NCBI RefSeq assembly: GCF_040689105.1
Contig: NZ_JBFBVU010000020.1
Coordinates: forward strand, 13,990-77,989
DNA from: Meridianimarinicoccus marinus
Lineage (GTDB): Bacteria > Pseudomonadota > Alphaproteobacteria > Rhodobacterales > Rhodobacteraceae
DNA: 64,000 nucleotides
Direction: 5' to 3'
Of this stretch, positions 7,928 through 16,158 are shown piece by piece (the first letter of the stretch is position 1; each line of letters starts with the position of its first letter). Below the pieces are notes generated by a model that was given only the letters and a program-made list of their open reading frames with translations, ran no database searches and was not told where the DNA came from. A program made the position numbers and the translations under genes.

Positions 7928-9175
7928 ATGACCTCTTTCGCCGATGCCGCCCTGGCCGCCACCGCCCGCATGCGGGCCCTGTTTCCACCCACGCCTCTGT
8001 TGCGCAACGACTTTCTGTCGGACCGCTACGATGCGGATATCTGGCTGAAGCGCGAAGACCTGTCGCCGGTACGCTCCTACAAGATCCGCGGCGCGTTCAA
8101 TGCCATGCGCAAGGTACGTGCCGCGACGCCTGAGCAGGATCAGTTCGTTTGCGCCAGCGCCGGCAACCATGCGCAGGGCGTGGCCTTCACCTGCAAGCAT
8201 TTCGGCGTGCAGGGTACGATCTTCATGCCGGTGACAACCCCGCAACAGAAGATCCAGAAAACCCGCGCCTTCGGCGGCGACGCCATCAAGGTGCGGCTGA
8301 CGGGCGACTATTTCGACGACACGCTGGCCTCGGCGAAGGCCTATTGCCGCGAGATCGGCGGTCATTTCCTGGCACCGTTCGACGATGCCGATGTGATCGA
8401 GGGGCAGGCCTCGGTCTCGGTCGAGATCCTGGACCAGTTGGGGAAATCGCCCGATCTGATGGTGTTGCCGGTGGGCGGCGGCGGCCTGGCCTCGGGCGCA
8501 CGGCGGTATTTGTCCGAGGTGGCGCCGGCGGTGGATCTGCGTCTGGTGGAGCCGCAGGGCGGGGCCAGCCTGAGCGCGGCATTGGCCGCCGGGGCGCCGG
8601 TGAAGCTGGCCAAGGTGGACAATTTCGTCGATGGCGCGGCGGTGGCCCAGATCGGCGCGCTGACCTTCGAGGTGTTGAAATCGATACCGCCGGAAAATGT
8701 GCTGACCGCGCCCGAGGATCGCATCTGCACCACGCTGGTCGAGATGCTGAACGTCGAAGGCGTCGTGCTGGAACCGGCGGGCGCCTTGGCGGTGGACAGC
8801 CTGGCCGACATCGCGAGCGAGATCCGCGGCAAGACCGTGGTCTGCGTCACCTCGGGTGGCAATTTCGATTTCGAACGTCTGCCGGAGGTAAAGGAACGGG
8901 CCCTGAAATTCTCGGGCATCAAGAAGTATTTCATCCTGCGCCTGCCGCAGCGGCCCGGCGCGCTGAAAGACTTCCTGAACCTGCTGGGGCCGGACGATGA
9001 TATTGCCCGGTTCGAATACCTGAAGAAATCGGCGCGCAACTTCGGGTCGGTCCTGATTGGCATCGAAACCCCCGACGCGGGCAATTTCGACGATCTGTTT
9101 GCCCGGCTCGACGCGCATGGCTTCGTCTATCAGGACATCACCCGCAACACGACGCTAGCCGAATTCCTGATCTAG
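7928..9175 (+). CDS. ilvA: Threonine ammonia-lyase, short form
   Basis: A 415-residue PLP enzyme that deaminates threonine to 2-oxobutanoate, the first step towards isoleucine. The PLP lysine lies in VRSYKIRGAFNAM, and the glycine-rich phosphate loop is LPVGGGGLASG. The short C-terminal regulatory domain (KYFILRLPQRPGALKDFL) is that of the single-domain form with about 410 residues, so it is shorter than the E. coli enzyme with its two ACT-like domains. The ATG at 7928 matches the usual N-terminus. It ends just before an Hpt gene on the other strand. Confidence 0.93.
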   Translation: MTSFADAALAATARMRALFPPTPLLRNDFLSDRYDADIWLKREDLSPVRSYKIRGAFNAMRKVRAATPEQDQFVCASAGNHAQGVAFTCKHFGVQGTIFMPVTTPQQKIQKTRAFGGDAIKVRLTGDYFDDTLASAKAYCREIGGHFLAPFDDADVIEGQASVSVEILDQLGKSPDLMVLPVGGGGLASGARRYLSEVAPAVDLRLVEPQGGASLSAALAAGAPVKLAKVDNFVDGAAVAQIGALTFEVLKSIPPENVLTAPEDRICTTLVEMLNVEGVVLEPAGALAVDSLADIASEIRGKTVVCVTSGGNFDFERLPEVKERALKFSGIKKYFILRLPQRPGALKDFLNLLGPDDDIARFEYLKKSARNFGSVLIGIETPDAGNFDDLFARLDAHGFVYQDITRNTTLAEFLI

Positions 9176-9178
9176 GCC

Positions 9179-9499
9179 TCAGGCCGCTGACTGGTGGTCG
9201 GCCAGGGCCTGCAGGCATTGGTCATGGCGGGCCAGGATGCCCACCAGATCAACCTGATCGGCTTTTCCCTGCCGGGCCAGCAATTCGCCCGTCTGACAAG
9301 CCTCGGCCAGCGGGGTGAACCCGAGGTTCAGCGCAGCGCCGCGCAGGAAATGAAGATCTGCGCCCAGCGTGGCCATATCCGGCTGCGTGCGCAGCTTTGT
9401 GGCCAGATCCTCGATTTCGGCCATGAACATCTCGACGATCTCGTCCAGCGCCTCCGCGCCGACTTCGTCGCGTAACTCATCCAGTCGCGCCCAATCCAT
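9179..9499 (-). CDS. Hpt domain histidine phosphotransfer protein
   Basis: A 106-residue all-helical protein with the Hpt phosphorylation motif LHFLRGAALNLGF, where the histidine carries phosphate in a phosphorelay. It has no other domain. The ATG at 9499 (MDWARLDEL) is preferred over a start five codons upstream because the domain begins there. It diverges from the response-regulator/phosphatase gene next door, about 140 bases away, so the two are likely partners in one relay. The sensor kinase is not in the window. Confidence 0.88.
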   Translation of the reverse strand: MDWARLDELRDEVGAEALDEIVEMFMAEIEDLATKLRTQPDMATLGADLHFLRGAALNLGFTPLAEACQTGELLARQGKADQVDLVGILARHDQCLQALADHQSAA

Positions 9500-9638
9500 G
9501 CGCCATACTCCCACACCATTTACCCGGCCTAGAGCCTAGCGCCGCCGCCTTAACAACCCACTGATAAATCCCGTAGAATTGTCGGTTTCACATTTTGTTA
9601 ACACTGCGCTGTCACTGGAGGATCATTCGGGGGTTCCG

Positions 9639-10919
9639 ATGACCAGACATGAAACAACGCCCTTTCTGGGCGCAGGTACGGATGCCGGGGCGCGGCCGCG
9701 GATCCTGATCGTGGACGACAGCCCGGCGCAACGGATGCTGATGGCGGCGCAATTGCGGCGGTTCGGCTTCGATGTGCTTGAGGCCGATTGCGCCGAACGC
9801 GCGCTTGAGGTCTGCCGCAGCCAGGAAATCCGCCTGATCCTCAGCGACTGGGTGATGCCCGGCATGTGTGGGCCGGAACTGTGCCACCGGGTCAAATCCG
9901 ACCCGGACCTGAGCTACGCCTATTTTATCCTGCTGACCTCGAAAAGCGAACGGGCGGATATCGCCCACGGACTGGATCGCGGGGCCGACGATTTCCTGAC
10001 CAAACCGGTAAACGGCGACGAATTGCGCGCGCGGCTGAAGGCCGGGATGCGGGTCATCGCCATGCAGCACGAATTGTCCGAGAAGAATCGCCTGATCGGT
10101 CAGACCCTGTCCGAGCTGCAGGGCCTTTATGGCAAGATCGAGGAAGATCTGCTGGAAGCCCAGAAACTGCAGGAAGCGCTGGTGCGCGAACGGTTTCGCG
10201 ATTTCGGCACCGGGCAGGTGTCGTTGCTGCTGCGCTCCAGCGGCCATGTGGGCGGCGATCTGGTGGGGTTCTTCCGCGCCAGCGCCAGCCAGGTGGGACT
10301 GTATTCCATCGATGTGTCGGGGCATGGCATCAGCTCCGCCCTGATGACCGCGCGGCTGGCCGGCCATCTGAACACCGCCAGCCCGCGCCAGAACATCGCC
10401 CTGTCGCACACCGCCGGGGATTTCTACCGCGTGCTTCCCCCGGATGAAGTCGTGCGGCGGTTCAACGAATTGATGTCCACGGTGATCTCGACGGATCTCT
10501 ATTTCACCATCGCCTATGCCATTGTCGATCTCGACAGCGGGATGGTGGATTTCTGCCAGGCCGGCCACCCGCACCCGGTGGTGCAGCGTGTGGACGGCGC
10601 GGTGGAACTGCACGGCCAGGGCGGTCTGCCGGTCGGCCTGATCGAAGAGGCCGACTATGCCCCGGTGCGGCTCAAGCTTTGCCCCGGCGACCGGCTGCTA
10701 CTGGCCTCGGACGGGATCACGGAATGCCCCGGCCGCAGTGGCGGGCAGTTGGAGGACGCGGGCTTTCAGGACATGCTGGCCGCACGCAAGGCGCTGGCCG
10801 GACCGGCACTGCTGGACGGGTTGGTGACCGATCTGGAAAGCTTCTCGGGCGTGTCGGAGTTTCCCGATGACGTGTCGGTGGCAATGTTCGAATTTCGCGG
10901 AGCAGAACCGGGACGCTAA
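9639..10919 (+). CDS. Response regulator with PP2C-type (SpoIIE) phosphatase output
   Basis: A 426-residue two-domain regulator. Residues about 22-140 form a receiver domain with the acidic pair in LIVDDSPAQ, the phosphoacceptor Asp in ILSDWVMPGM and the conserved Lys in DDFLTKPVNG. A coiled-coil linker follows, then a PP2C/SpoIIE-type serine phosphatase with VGGDLVGFF, SIDVSGHGISSAL and LLASDGITE metal-binding aspartates. Such RsbU-like proteins dephosphorylate anti-sigma-antagonist proteins in partner-switching control of stress or biofilm genes. The ATG at 9639 was chosen because the in-frame codons upstream are non-conserved. The last four bases overlap the convergent NUDIX gene. Confidence 0.9.
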   Translation: MTRHETTPFLGAGTDAGARPRILIVDDSPAQRMLMAAQLRRFGFDVLEADCAERALEVCRSQEIRLILSDWVMPGMCGPELCHRVKSDPDLSYAYFILLTSKSERADIAHGLDRGADDFLTKPVNGDELRARLKAGMRVIAMQHELSEKNRLIGQTLSELQGLYGKIEEDLLEAQKLQEALVRERFRDFGTGQVSLLLRSSGHVGGDLVGFFRASASQVGLYSIDVSGHGISSALMTARLAGHLNTASPRQNIALSHTAGDFYRVLPPDEVVRRFNELMSTVISTDLYFTIAYAIVDLDSGMVDFCQAGHPHPVVQRVDGAVELHGQGGLPVGLIEEADYAPVRLKLCPGDRLLLASDGITECPGRSGGQLEDAGFQDMLAARKALAGPALLDGLVTDLESFSGVSEFPDDVSVAMFEFRGAEPGR

Positions 10920-11362
10920 AGCCCGATCCTGCGACCATAGCGGCGCAGGGCAGCGCGGTCGCCGGGGCTGCCGACCCGTTCGGCAGCGATGTCCATGGGC
11001 AGCCAGACGGCGCTGTGACCGGCCTCGGGCGGCGGCGCCACCGCACGGGCCGGGCGGGCCACGTAGATCAGGCAGATCTTTTCGGCCCAGATGTCGTATT
11101 CGGGCATGAAGGTGAACCGCCGGTGCGCATCAAACCGCCTGGCCCGCCCGATGTGCCAGCCGGTTTCTTCGAACACTTCCCGATACAGGGCGCACAGGGG
11201 CTGTTCACCGGGGTCGATGCCGCCGCCGGGAAGCTGGAACTCGGGCACCGGCGCCATCTGATGGGTCAATAAAACCTGGTCGCCACGCGCCAGAATGGCA
11301 TAGACGCCGGGCCGCGCCACATGGCGGCGGGCGCCATCCACCGGGTCTCCGTATCTGCGCAT
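10916..11362 (-). CDS. NUDIX hydrolase
   Basis: A 148-residue NUDIX enzyme. The nudix box is read as GGGIDPGEQPL then REVFEETGW, matching the GX5EX7REUXEEXGU pattern. It hydrolyses a nucleoside diphosphate linked to another moiety, but the substrate cannot be deduced. The stop codon overlaps the end of the response-regulator gene by four bases. It diverges from the Hsp33 gene. Confidence 0.88.
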   Translation of the reverse strand: MRRYGDPVDGARRHVARPGVYAILARGDQVLLTHQMAPVPEFQLPGGGIDPGEQPLCALYREVFEETGWHIGRARRFDAHRRFTFMPEYDIWAEKICLIYVARPARAVAPPPEAGHSAVWLPMDIAAERVGSPGDRAALRRYGRRIGL

Positions 11363-11431
11363 CCCTTGGACCTTCGGTTGTCGTGCTTATATGGACGCGG
11401 TATGCCCCCCTCAACGGGCGAAGGAAACCCC

Positions 11432-12442
11432 ATGACCATTGGATCGAAGATAGCCTGGGACGATACCGTCCTGCCATTTCAACTTGACCGCACCGATGTG
11501 CGGGGCCGCGTCGCGCGCCTTGACGGGGTGCTGGATGGCATCCTGTCCCAGCACGATTACCCGCCGCAGATCGAGGCCCTTGTGGCCGAGATGGCCCTGC
11601 TGACCGCGCTGATCGGCCAGACCATCAAGCTGCGCTGGAAGCTGTCGCTGCAGGTGCGCAGCAATGGCGCGGCGCGGCTGATCGCCACCGATTACTACGC
11701 CCCGACCGAGGACGGCGCCCCGGCGCGGATCCGCGCCTATGCCAGCTATGACGCCGACAAGCTGACCGATGACACCGCCTTCGCGCAGGTCGGCAAGGGC
11801 TATTTCGCGATCCTGATCGATCAGGGCAAGGGCACCACGCCCTATCAGGGGATCACGCCGCTTGCCGGCACCTCGCTGAAGGGCTGCGCCGAGACCTATT
11901 TCGCCCAGTCCGAGCAATTGCCGACCCGCTTTGCCCTGACCTTCGGCGAATCGACCGAAGCCGGCGGCACGCCGCATTGGCGGGCGGGCGGCGTGATGCT
12001 GCAGATGATGCCCAAGGGCGCGGCCCCGGCACCGGGCGAAGGCGGCTCGGGCGATGCCGGGCTGATGCAGGCCGAGGATCTTCTGGACGGCGACGCCGGC
12101 GAGAACTGGTCGCGCGCCAACCTGCTGCTGGACACGGTGGACGATCTGGAACTGATCGGCCCGTCGGTGCAGCCCACCGAACTGTTGGTGCGCCTTTTCC
12201 ACGAGGAACAGCCGCGTGTCTTCGACGCCCAGTCCGTGGCCTTCGGCTGTACCTGCAGCGCCGACCGGGTGCGGCAAAGCCTGTCGATCTATTCGGCCAA
12301 GGACATCGGCCATATGACCACGCCGGAGGGCACGGTCACCGCCGATTGCCAGTTCTGCGGCGCGCACTACGTCTTCGACCCCGCGACCGTGGGATTCGAA
12401 GCCACCGCCGCGCCGGATGGCGACAGCCATGCCGGCCAGTGA
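11432..12442 (+). CDS. hslO: Hsp33 redox-regulated chaperonin
   Basis: A 336-residue Hsp33 homologue, a cytoplasmic chaperone switched on by oxidation. The C-terminal zinc site is complete: CTC, then about 30 residues later CQFC. The N-terminal domain begins at the ATG at 11432; an in-frame start further upstream would add unconserved residues. It is slightly longer than E. coli Hsp33, as is usual in alphaproteobacteria. The 3' end overlaps the start of a second NUDIX gene, indicating an operon with it and with the CCA transferase gene. Confidence 0.93.
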   Translation: MTIGSKIAWDDTVLPFQLDRTDVRGRVARLDGVLDGILSQHDYPPQIEALVAEMALLTALIGQTIKLRWKLSLQVRSNGAARLIATDYYAPTEDGAPARIRAYASYDADKLTDDTAFAQVGKGYFAILIDQGKGTTPYQGITPLAGTSLKGCAETYFAQSEQLPTRFALTFGESTEAGGTPHWRAGGVMLQMMPKGAAPAPGEGGSGDAGLMQAEDLLDGDAGENWSRANLLLDTVDDLELIGPSVQPTELLVRLFHEEQPRVFDAQSVAFGCTCSADRVRQSLSIYSAKDIGHMTTPEGTVTADCQFCGAHYVFDPATVGFEATAAPDGDSHAGQ

Positions 12443-13037
12443 CACCGGGCGCCGCCTTCGGGCGGCGCTGACCCTGCAGACCGGGGCCTCGTCGGATTTC
12501 GACCTGAACCCGGACACGGTGCTGCCGCCGGGCCGCAAGCTGCGCGATGCGGCGGTGCTGGTGGCCGTTTTGGACACCGCCGCCGGGCCGCAGATCTATC
12601 TGACCAAGCGGGCCTCGCATCTGGCGCATCATCCCGGCCAGATCGCCTTTCCCGGCGGCAAGGTCGATGCCACCGACAGCGGGATCGAGGCTGCGGCCCT
12701 GCGCGAGGCGCGCGAAGAGATCGGCCTGCCCGCTTCCCATGTGTCCATCCTGGGCCGTCTGCCCTGCCACGAAACCGTCACCAGTTTCCGGATAACACCC
12801 GTGCTAGCGCAGATCACCCGGCCCTTCGCGCCCCGGCCCGAGCCGGGCGAGGTGGAAGAAGTCTTCACCGTGCCGCTGCACCATCTGGCCGATCCTGCCC
12901 GTTACCGGGTCGAGGGCCGCCGCTGGCGCGGCGCGCGCCGTCACTATTACACGGTGCCCTACGGGCCGTATTACGTCTGGGGCGCCACCGCGCGCATTCT
13001 GCGGGGGCTGGCGGATCGGCTGGCACAGGTCGCGTGA
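12429..13037 (+). CDS. CoA pyrophosphatase-type NUDIX hydrolase
   Basis: A roughly 202-residue NUDIX protein of the CoA diphosphatase group. The segment LTKRASHLAHHPGQIAFPGG is the family's extra upstream motif, and the nudix box follows with REAREEIGL. It would cleave CoA into 4'-phosphopantetheine and 3',5'-ADP. The start is ATG 12429 or ATG 12417; both overlap the Hsp33 gene. The stop overlaps the GTG start of the CCA transferase gene (GTGA), so translation is coupled. Confidence 0.88.
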   Translation: MPASDTGRRLRAALTLQTGASSDFDLNPDTVLPPGRKLRDAAVLVAVLDTAAGPQIYLTKRASHLAHHPGQIAFPGGKVDATDSGIEAAALREAREEIGLPASHVSILGRLPCHETVTSFRITPVLAQITRPFAPRPEPGEVEEVFTVPLHHLADPARYRVEGRRWRGARRHYYTVPYGPYYVWGATARILRGLADRLAQVA

Positions 13038-14194
13038 CCCGGATTGACGCGGACTGGCTGGTGGACCCGGCGGCACGCGCGGTTTGTGCGGCCCTGACCG
13101 GGGCCGGACACAGGATCTTTTTTGTCGGCGGCTGCGTGCGCAATACGCTGCTGGGCCGCCCGGTCAGTGATCTGGATCTGGCCACCGATGCACGACCCGA
13201 ACAGACCGAGGCTGCTGCTGCCGCCGCCGGGTTGAAATCGGTACCGACCGGCAAGGATCACGGCACCATCACGCTGGTCGTCGCGGGGCAGGGCTTCGAG
13301 GTCACCACCTTTCGCCATGACATCGAAACCGATGGCCGTCACGCGGTGGTGCGGTTCTCGGACCGGCTGGAAGACGATGCGGCGCGGCGCGATTTCACCA
13401 TGAACGCGCTCTACGCCACGCCTGATGGTCAGGTGATCGATCCCGTGGGCGGGCTGGACGACCTGCGCGTCAGACGCCTGCGCTTCATCGGCGACGCCGA
13501 TCAGCGCATTGCCGAGGACTACCTGCGTATCCTGCGGTTCTTCCGGTTTCATGCGTGGTACGCCGACCCAATGGGTGGCATGGATGCCGAGGCTCTGGCC
13601 GCCTGCGCCGCCGGGGCCGAAGGGCTGGACCGGCTGGCGGCGGAACGGGTGGGGCAGGAGATGCTGAAACTTCTCGCTGCCCCCGACCCCGGCCCCGCCG
13701 TGGCGGCGATGGAACAGGCGGGGATCCTGTCCCGCGTGCTGCCCGGCGCGACGGCCCGCGCGCTGCCGGTGCTGATCCACCTGGAAGGTGATTTGCCCGC
13801 CGATCCACTGCGCCGCCTTGCGGTGCTGGGGGGCCAGGATGTGGCGGCCCGGTTGCGGCTCAGCCGGACTCAGGTCCGCCGGTTGGACCTGTTGCAACAG
13901 AGGCTGGCCGATCCGCGTCCGGTGGCCGAACTGGCCTATCGTCATGGCCCCGACGCCGCGCGCAACATCGCCCTGCTGCTGGCCGCCAGCCTGGAACAAC
14001 CCCTGCCCGCAACGCTGGAGGCCGATCTGGCACAGGGCGCTGCGGCCCGCTTCCCGATCAGCGCTGCCGACCTGATGCCCCGGCTTCAGGGCAAGGCCCT
14101 GGGCGAGGCCCTGGCCGCGCTTGAGGCACGTTGGATTGCATCGGGATTCTCCCTGGACAAATCCGCTCTGCTGCAATTGCCCGAGGCGGGCTGA
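13034..14194 (+). CDS. cca: CCA tRNA nucleotidyltransferase / poly(A) polymerase family
   Basis: A 386-residue class II nucleotidyltransferase. The catalytic head shows FFVGGCVRNTLLGRPVSD followed by LDLATDARP, with the two metal-binding aspartates. The RRDFTMNAL motif and the region DPVGGLDDLRVRRLRFIGDA are typical of enzymes that add or repair the CCA end of tRNAs. Translation starts at a GTG that overlaps the preceding stop codon. The family also contains poly(A) polymerases, which sequence alone separates poorly. As the likely single copy it is called the CCA enzyme. Confidence 0.88.
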   Translation: MTRIDADWLVDPAARAVCAALTGAGHRIFFVGGCVRNTLLGRPVSDLDLATDARPEQTEAAAAAAGLKSVPTGKDHGTITLVVAGQGFEVTTFRHDIETDGRHAVVRFSDRLEDDAARRDFTMNALYATPDGQVIDPVGGLDDLRVRRLRFIGDADQRIAEDYLRILRFFRFHAWYADPMGGMDAEALAACAAGAEGLDRLAAERVGQEMLKLLAAPDPGPAVAAMEQAGILSRVLPGATARALPVLIHLEGDLPADPLRRLAVLGGQDVAARLRLSRTQVRRLDLLQQRLADPRPVAELAYRHGPDAARNIALLLAASLEQPLPATLEADLAQGAAARFPISAADLMPRLQGKALGEALAALEARWIASGFSLDKSALLQLPEAG

Positions 14195-14304
14195 GCGGCC
14201 TTTCGCACGTCTCCGGCCAATGCCCCCGCAGCCCCCGGTTTCCCAAGACCCGGTTTCGGGCTAGATCTGAGGCATTGTCTTTCCCATTGGCAGGCCTGCC
14301 CCCC

Positions 14305-16158
14305 GTGTTCCGGTACTTTGAAAATCTGGTCGATCCCTATGTGGAGTATGCAGAGGTCGACGCCCCGCCGCGTCGGCTCTGGCCGTTTCTGCGCGACTAC
14401 TCGCGACCGTTCCGGCGGGTGTTCGTGGTGGCGGCGGTGCTGTCCATCATTGTGGCGGCGGTCGAGGTCGGGCTGATCTATTACATGGGTCGGATCGTCG
14501 ATCTGCTGTCGGGCGGGTCACCGGGCGAGGTCTGGCAGGCGCATCGCTTCGAATTGATCGCTATCGCCCTGTTCATCGTGTTCCTGCGGCCGGTGGTGCA
14601 GGGGCTGGACGTGATGCTGCTGAACAACGGCATCCTGCCCAACTATGGCACGCTTTTTCGCTGGCGCGCGCATCGGCAGGTGCTGCGCCAGTCGGTGGGC
14701 TGGTTCGAGAACGATTTCGCGGGCCGCATCGCCAACCGCATCATGCAGGCCCCCCCGGCTGCGGGCGAGGCGGTGTTCCAGGTCTTCGACGCGCTGACCT
14801 TCTCGTTGGCCTATCTGATCGGGGCGGCGGTGCTTCTGGCCGAGGCCGACCTGCGGCTGGCGGTGCCGTTGCTGATCTGGTTCGGGTTCTATGTGGCGCT
14901 GGTGCGCTGGACCGTGATCCATGTCGGCCCGGCGTCGCAGGCGGCCTCAGACGCGCGATCGATGACCACCGGTCGGGTGGTGGACAGCTACGCCAATATC
15001 CATTCGGTCAAGCTGTTCGCCCATCACGACCGCGAGTTGGAGTATGCCAAGGAGGCCATCGAGGAAACCCGGCGGACCTTCATTCGCGAAATGCGGGTGT
15101 TCACGATCATGGATGTGGCGCTGACGGTGCTGAACGGCCTGCTGATCGTCGGGGTGGTCGGCTGGGCCTTCGTGCTGTGGATGCAGGGCACCGCCAGCGT
15201 CGGTGTGGTGGCGGCAGCCACGGCGCTGACCCTGCGCCTGAACGCGATGACCGGCTGGATCATGTGGGCGGTCAGCACCTTCTTCAGGTCGCTGGGCATC
15301 GTCGCCGAGGGGTTGGATACCATTGCCCAGCCGATCACCCTGCTGGATGCCCCCGACGCGCAGCCCCTTCAATTGCGCGCGGGCGAGATTGCGGTGCACA
15401 GCCTGAGCCACCACTACGGACGCGGTAGCGGCGGGCTGAACAAGGTCAGCTTCACCTTGAAACCAGGCGAGAAGGTCGGCCTGGTGGGGCGCTCGGGCGC
15501 CGGGAAATCAACGCTGGTCAAGCTGTTGCTGCGGTTCTACGAACCCGAGGGCGGGCGCATCGAGATCGACGGGCAGGACATTGCCCGCGTCACACAGGAC
15601 AGCCTGCGGGCGCAGATCGGCATGGTGCAACAGGACAGCAGCCTGCTGCACCGCTCGGTGCGCGACAACATCCTGTATGGCCGTCCCGACGCCAGCGAGG
15701 CCGAGATGATCGCCGCCGCACGCCGGGCCGAGGCGCATGACTTCATCCTTGGTCTGCAGGACCCGGAAGGCCGACGCGGCTATGCGGCCCATGTGGGCGA
15801 GCGCGGGGTAAAACTGTCAGGCGGGCAGCGGCAGCGCATCGCGCTGGCCCGGGTGATCCTGAAAGATGCACCGATCCTCGTGCTGGACGAGGCCACCAGC
15901 GCGCTCGACAGCGAGGTCGAGGCCGCCATTCAGGACACGCTGTACGGCATGATGGAGGGCAAGACGGTGATCGCCATTGCGCATCGCCTGTCCACCATCG
16001 CCCGGATGGACCGCATTCTGGTGCTGGAGGACGGCACCATTGCCGAAGAGGGCAGCCATGCGGCGCTTTTGGCGCGCGGTGGGTTGTACGCGGGGTTCTG
16101 GGCGCGGCAATCGGGAGGGTTTCTGGGAACCGACCCGGATGCGAAAGCTGTGTCATGA
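14305..16158 (+). CDS. ABC exporter, fused membrane and ATPase domains (first of pair)
   Basis: A 617-residue half-transporter. The N-terminal six-helix membrane domain is followed by an ATPase domain with Walker A GRSGAGKST, signature LSGGQRQRIALAR, Walker B ILVLDEATSALDSE and the switch histidine in IAHRLST. The GTG at 14305 is chosen because the reading frame upstream lies inside cca and in poorly coding sequence. The next gene overlaps it by four bases and encodes a similar protein, so they probably form a heterodimer that exports lipids, drugs or peptides. All catalytic residues are intact in this subunit. Confidence 0.88.
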   Translation: MFRYFENLVDPYVEYAEVDAPPRRLWPFLRDYSRPFRRVFVVAAVLSIIVAAVEVGLIYYMGRIVDLLSGGSPGEVWQAHRFELIAIALFIVFLRPVVQGLDVMLLNNGILPNYGTLFRWRAHRQVLRQSVGWFENDFAGRIANRIMQAPPAAGEAVFQVFDALTFSLAYLIGAAVLLAEADLRLAVPLLIWFGFYVALVRWTVIHVGPASQAASDARSMTTGRVVDSYANIHSVKLFAHHDRELEYAKEAIEETRRTFIREMRVFTIMDVALTVLNGLLIVGVVGWAFVLWMQGTASVGVVAAATALTLRLNAMTGWIMWAVSTFFRSLGIVAEGLDTIAQPITLLDAPDAQPLQLRAGEIAVHSLSHHYGRGSGGLNKVSFTLKPGEKVGLVGRSGAGKSTLVKLLLRFYEPEGGRIEIDGQDIARVTQDSLRAQIGMVQQDSSLLHRSVRDNILYGRPDASEAEMIAAARRAEAHDFILGLQDPEGRRGYAAHVGERGVKLSGGQRQRIALARVILKDAPILVLDEATSALDSEVEAAIQDTLYGMMEGKTVIAIAHRLSTIARMDRILVLEDGTIAEEGSHAALLARGGLYAGFWARQSGGFLGTDPDAKAVS

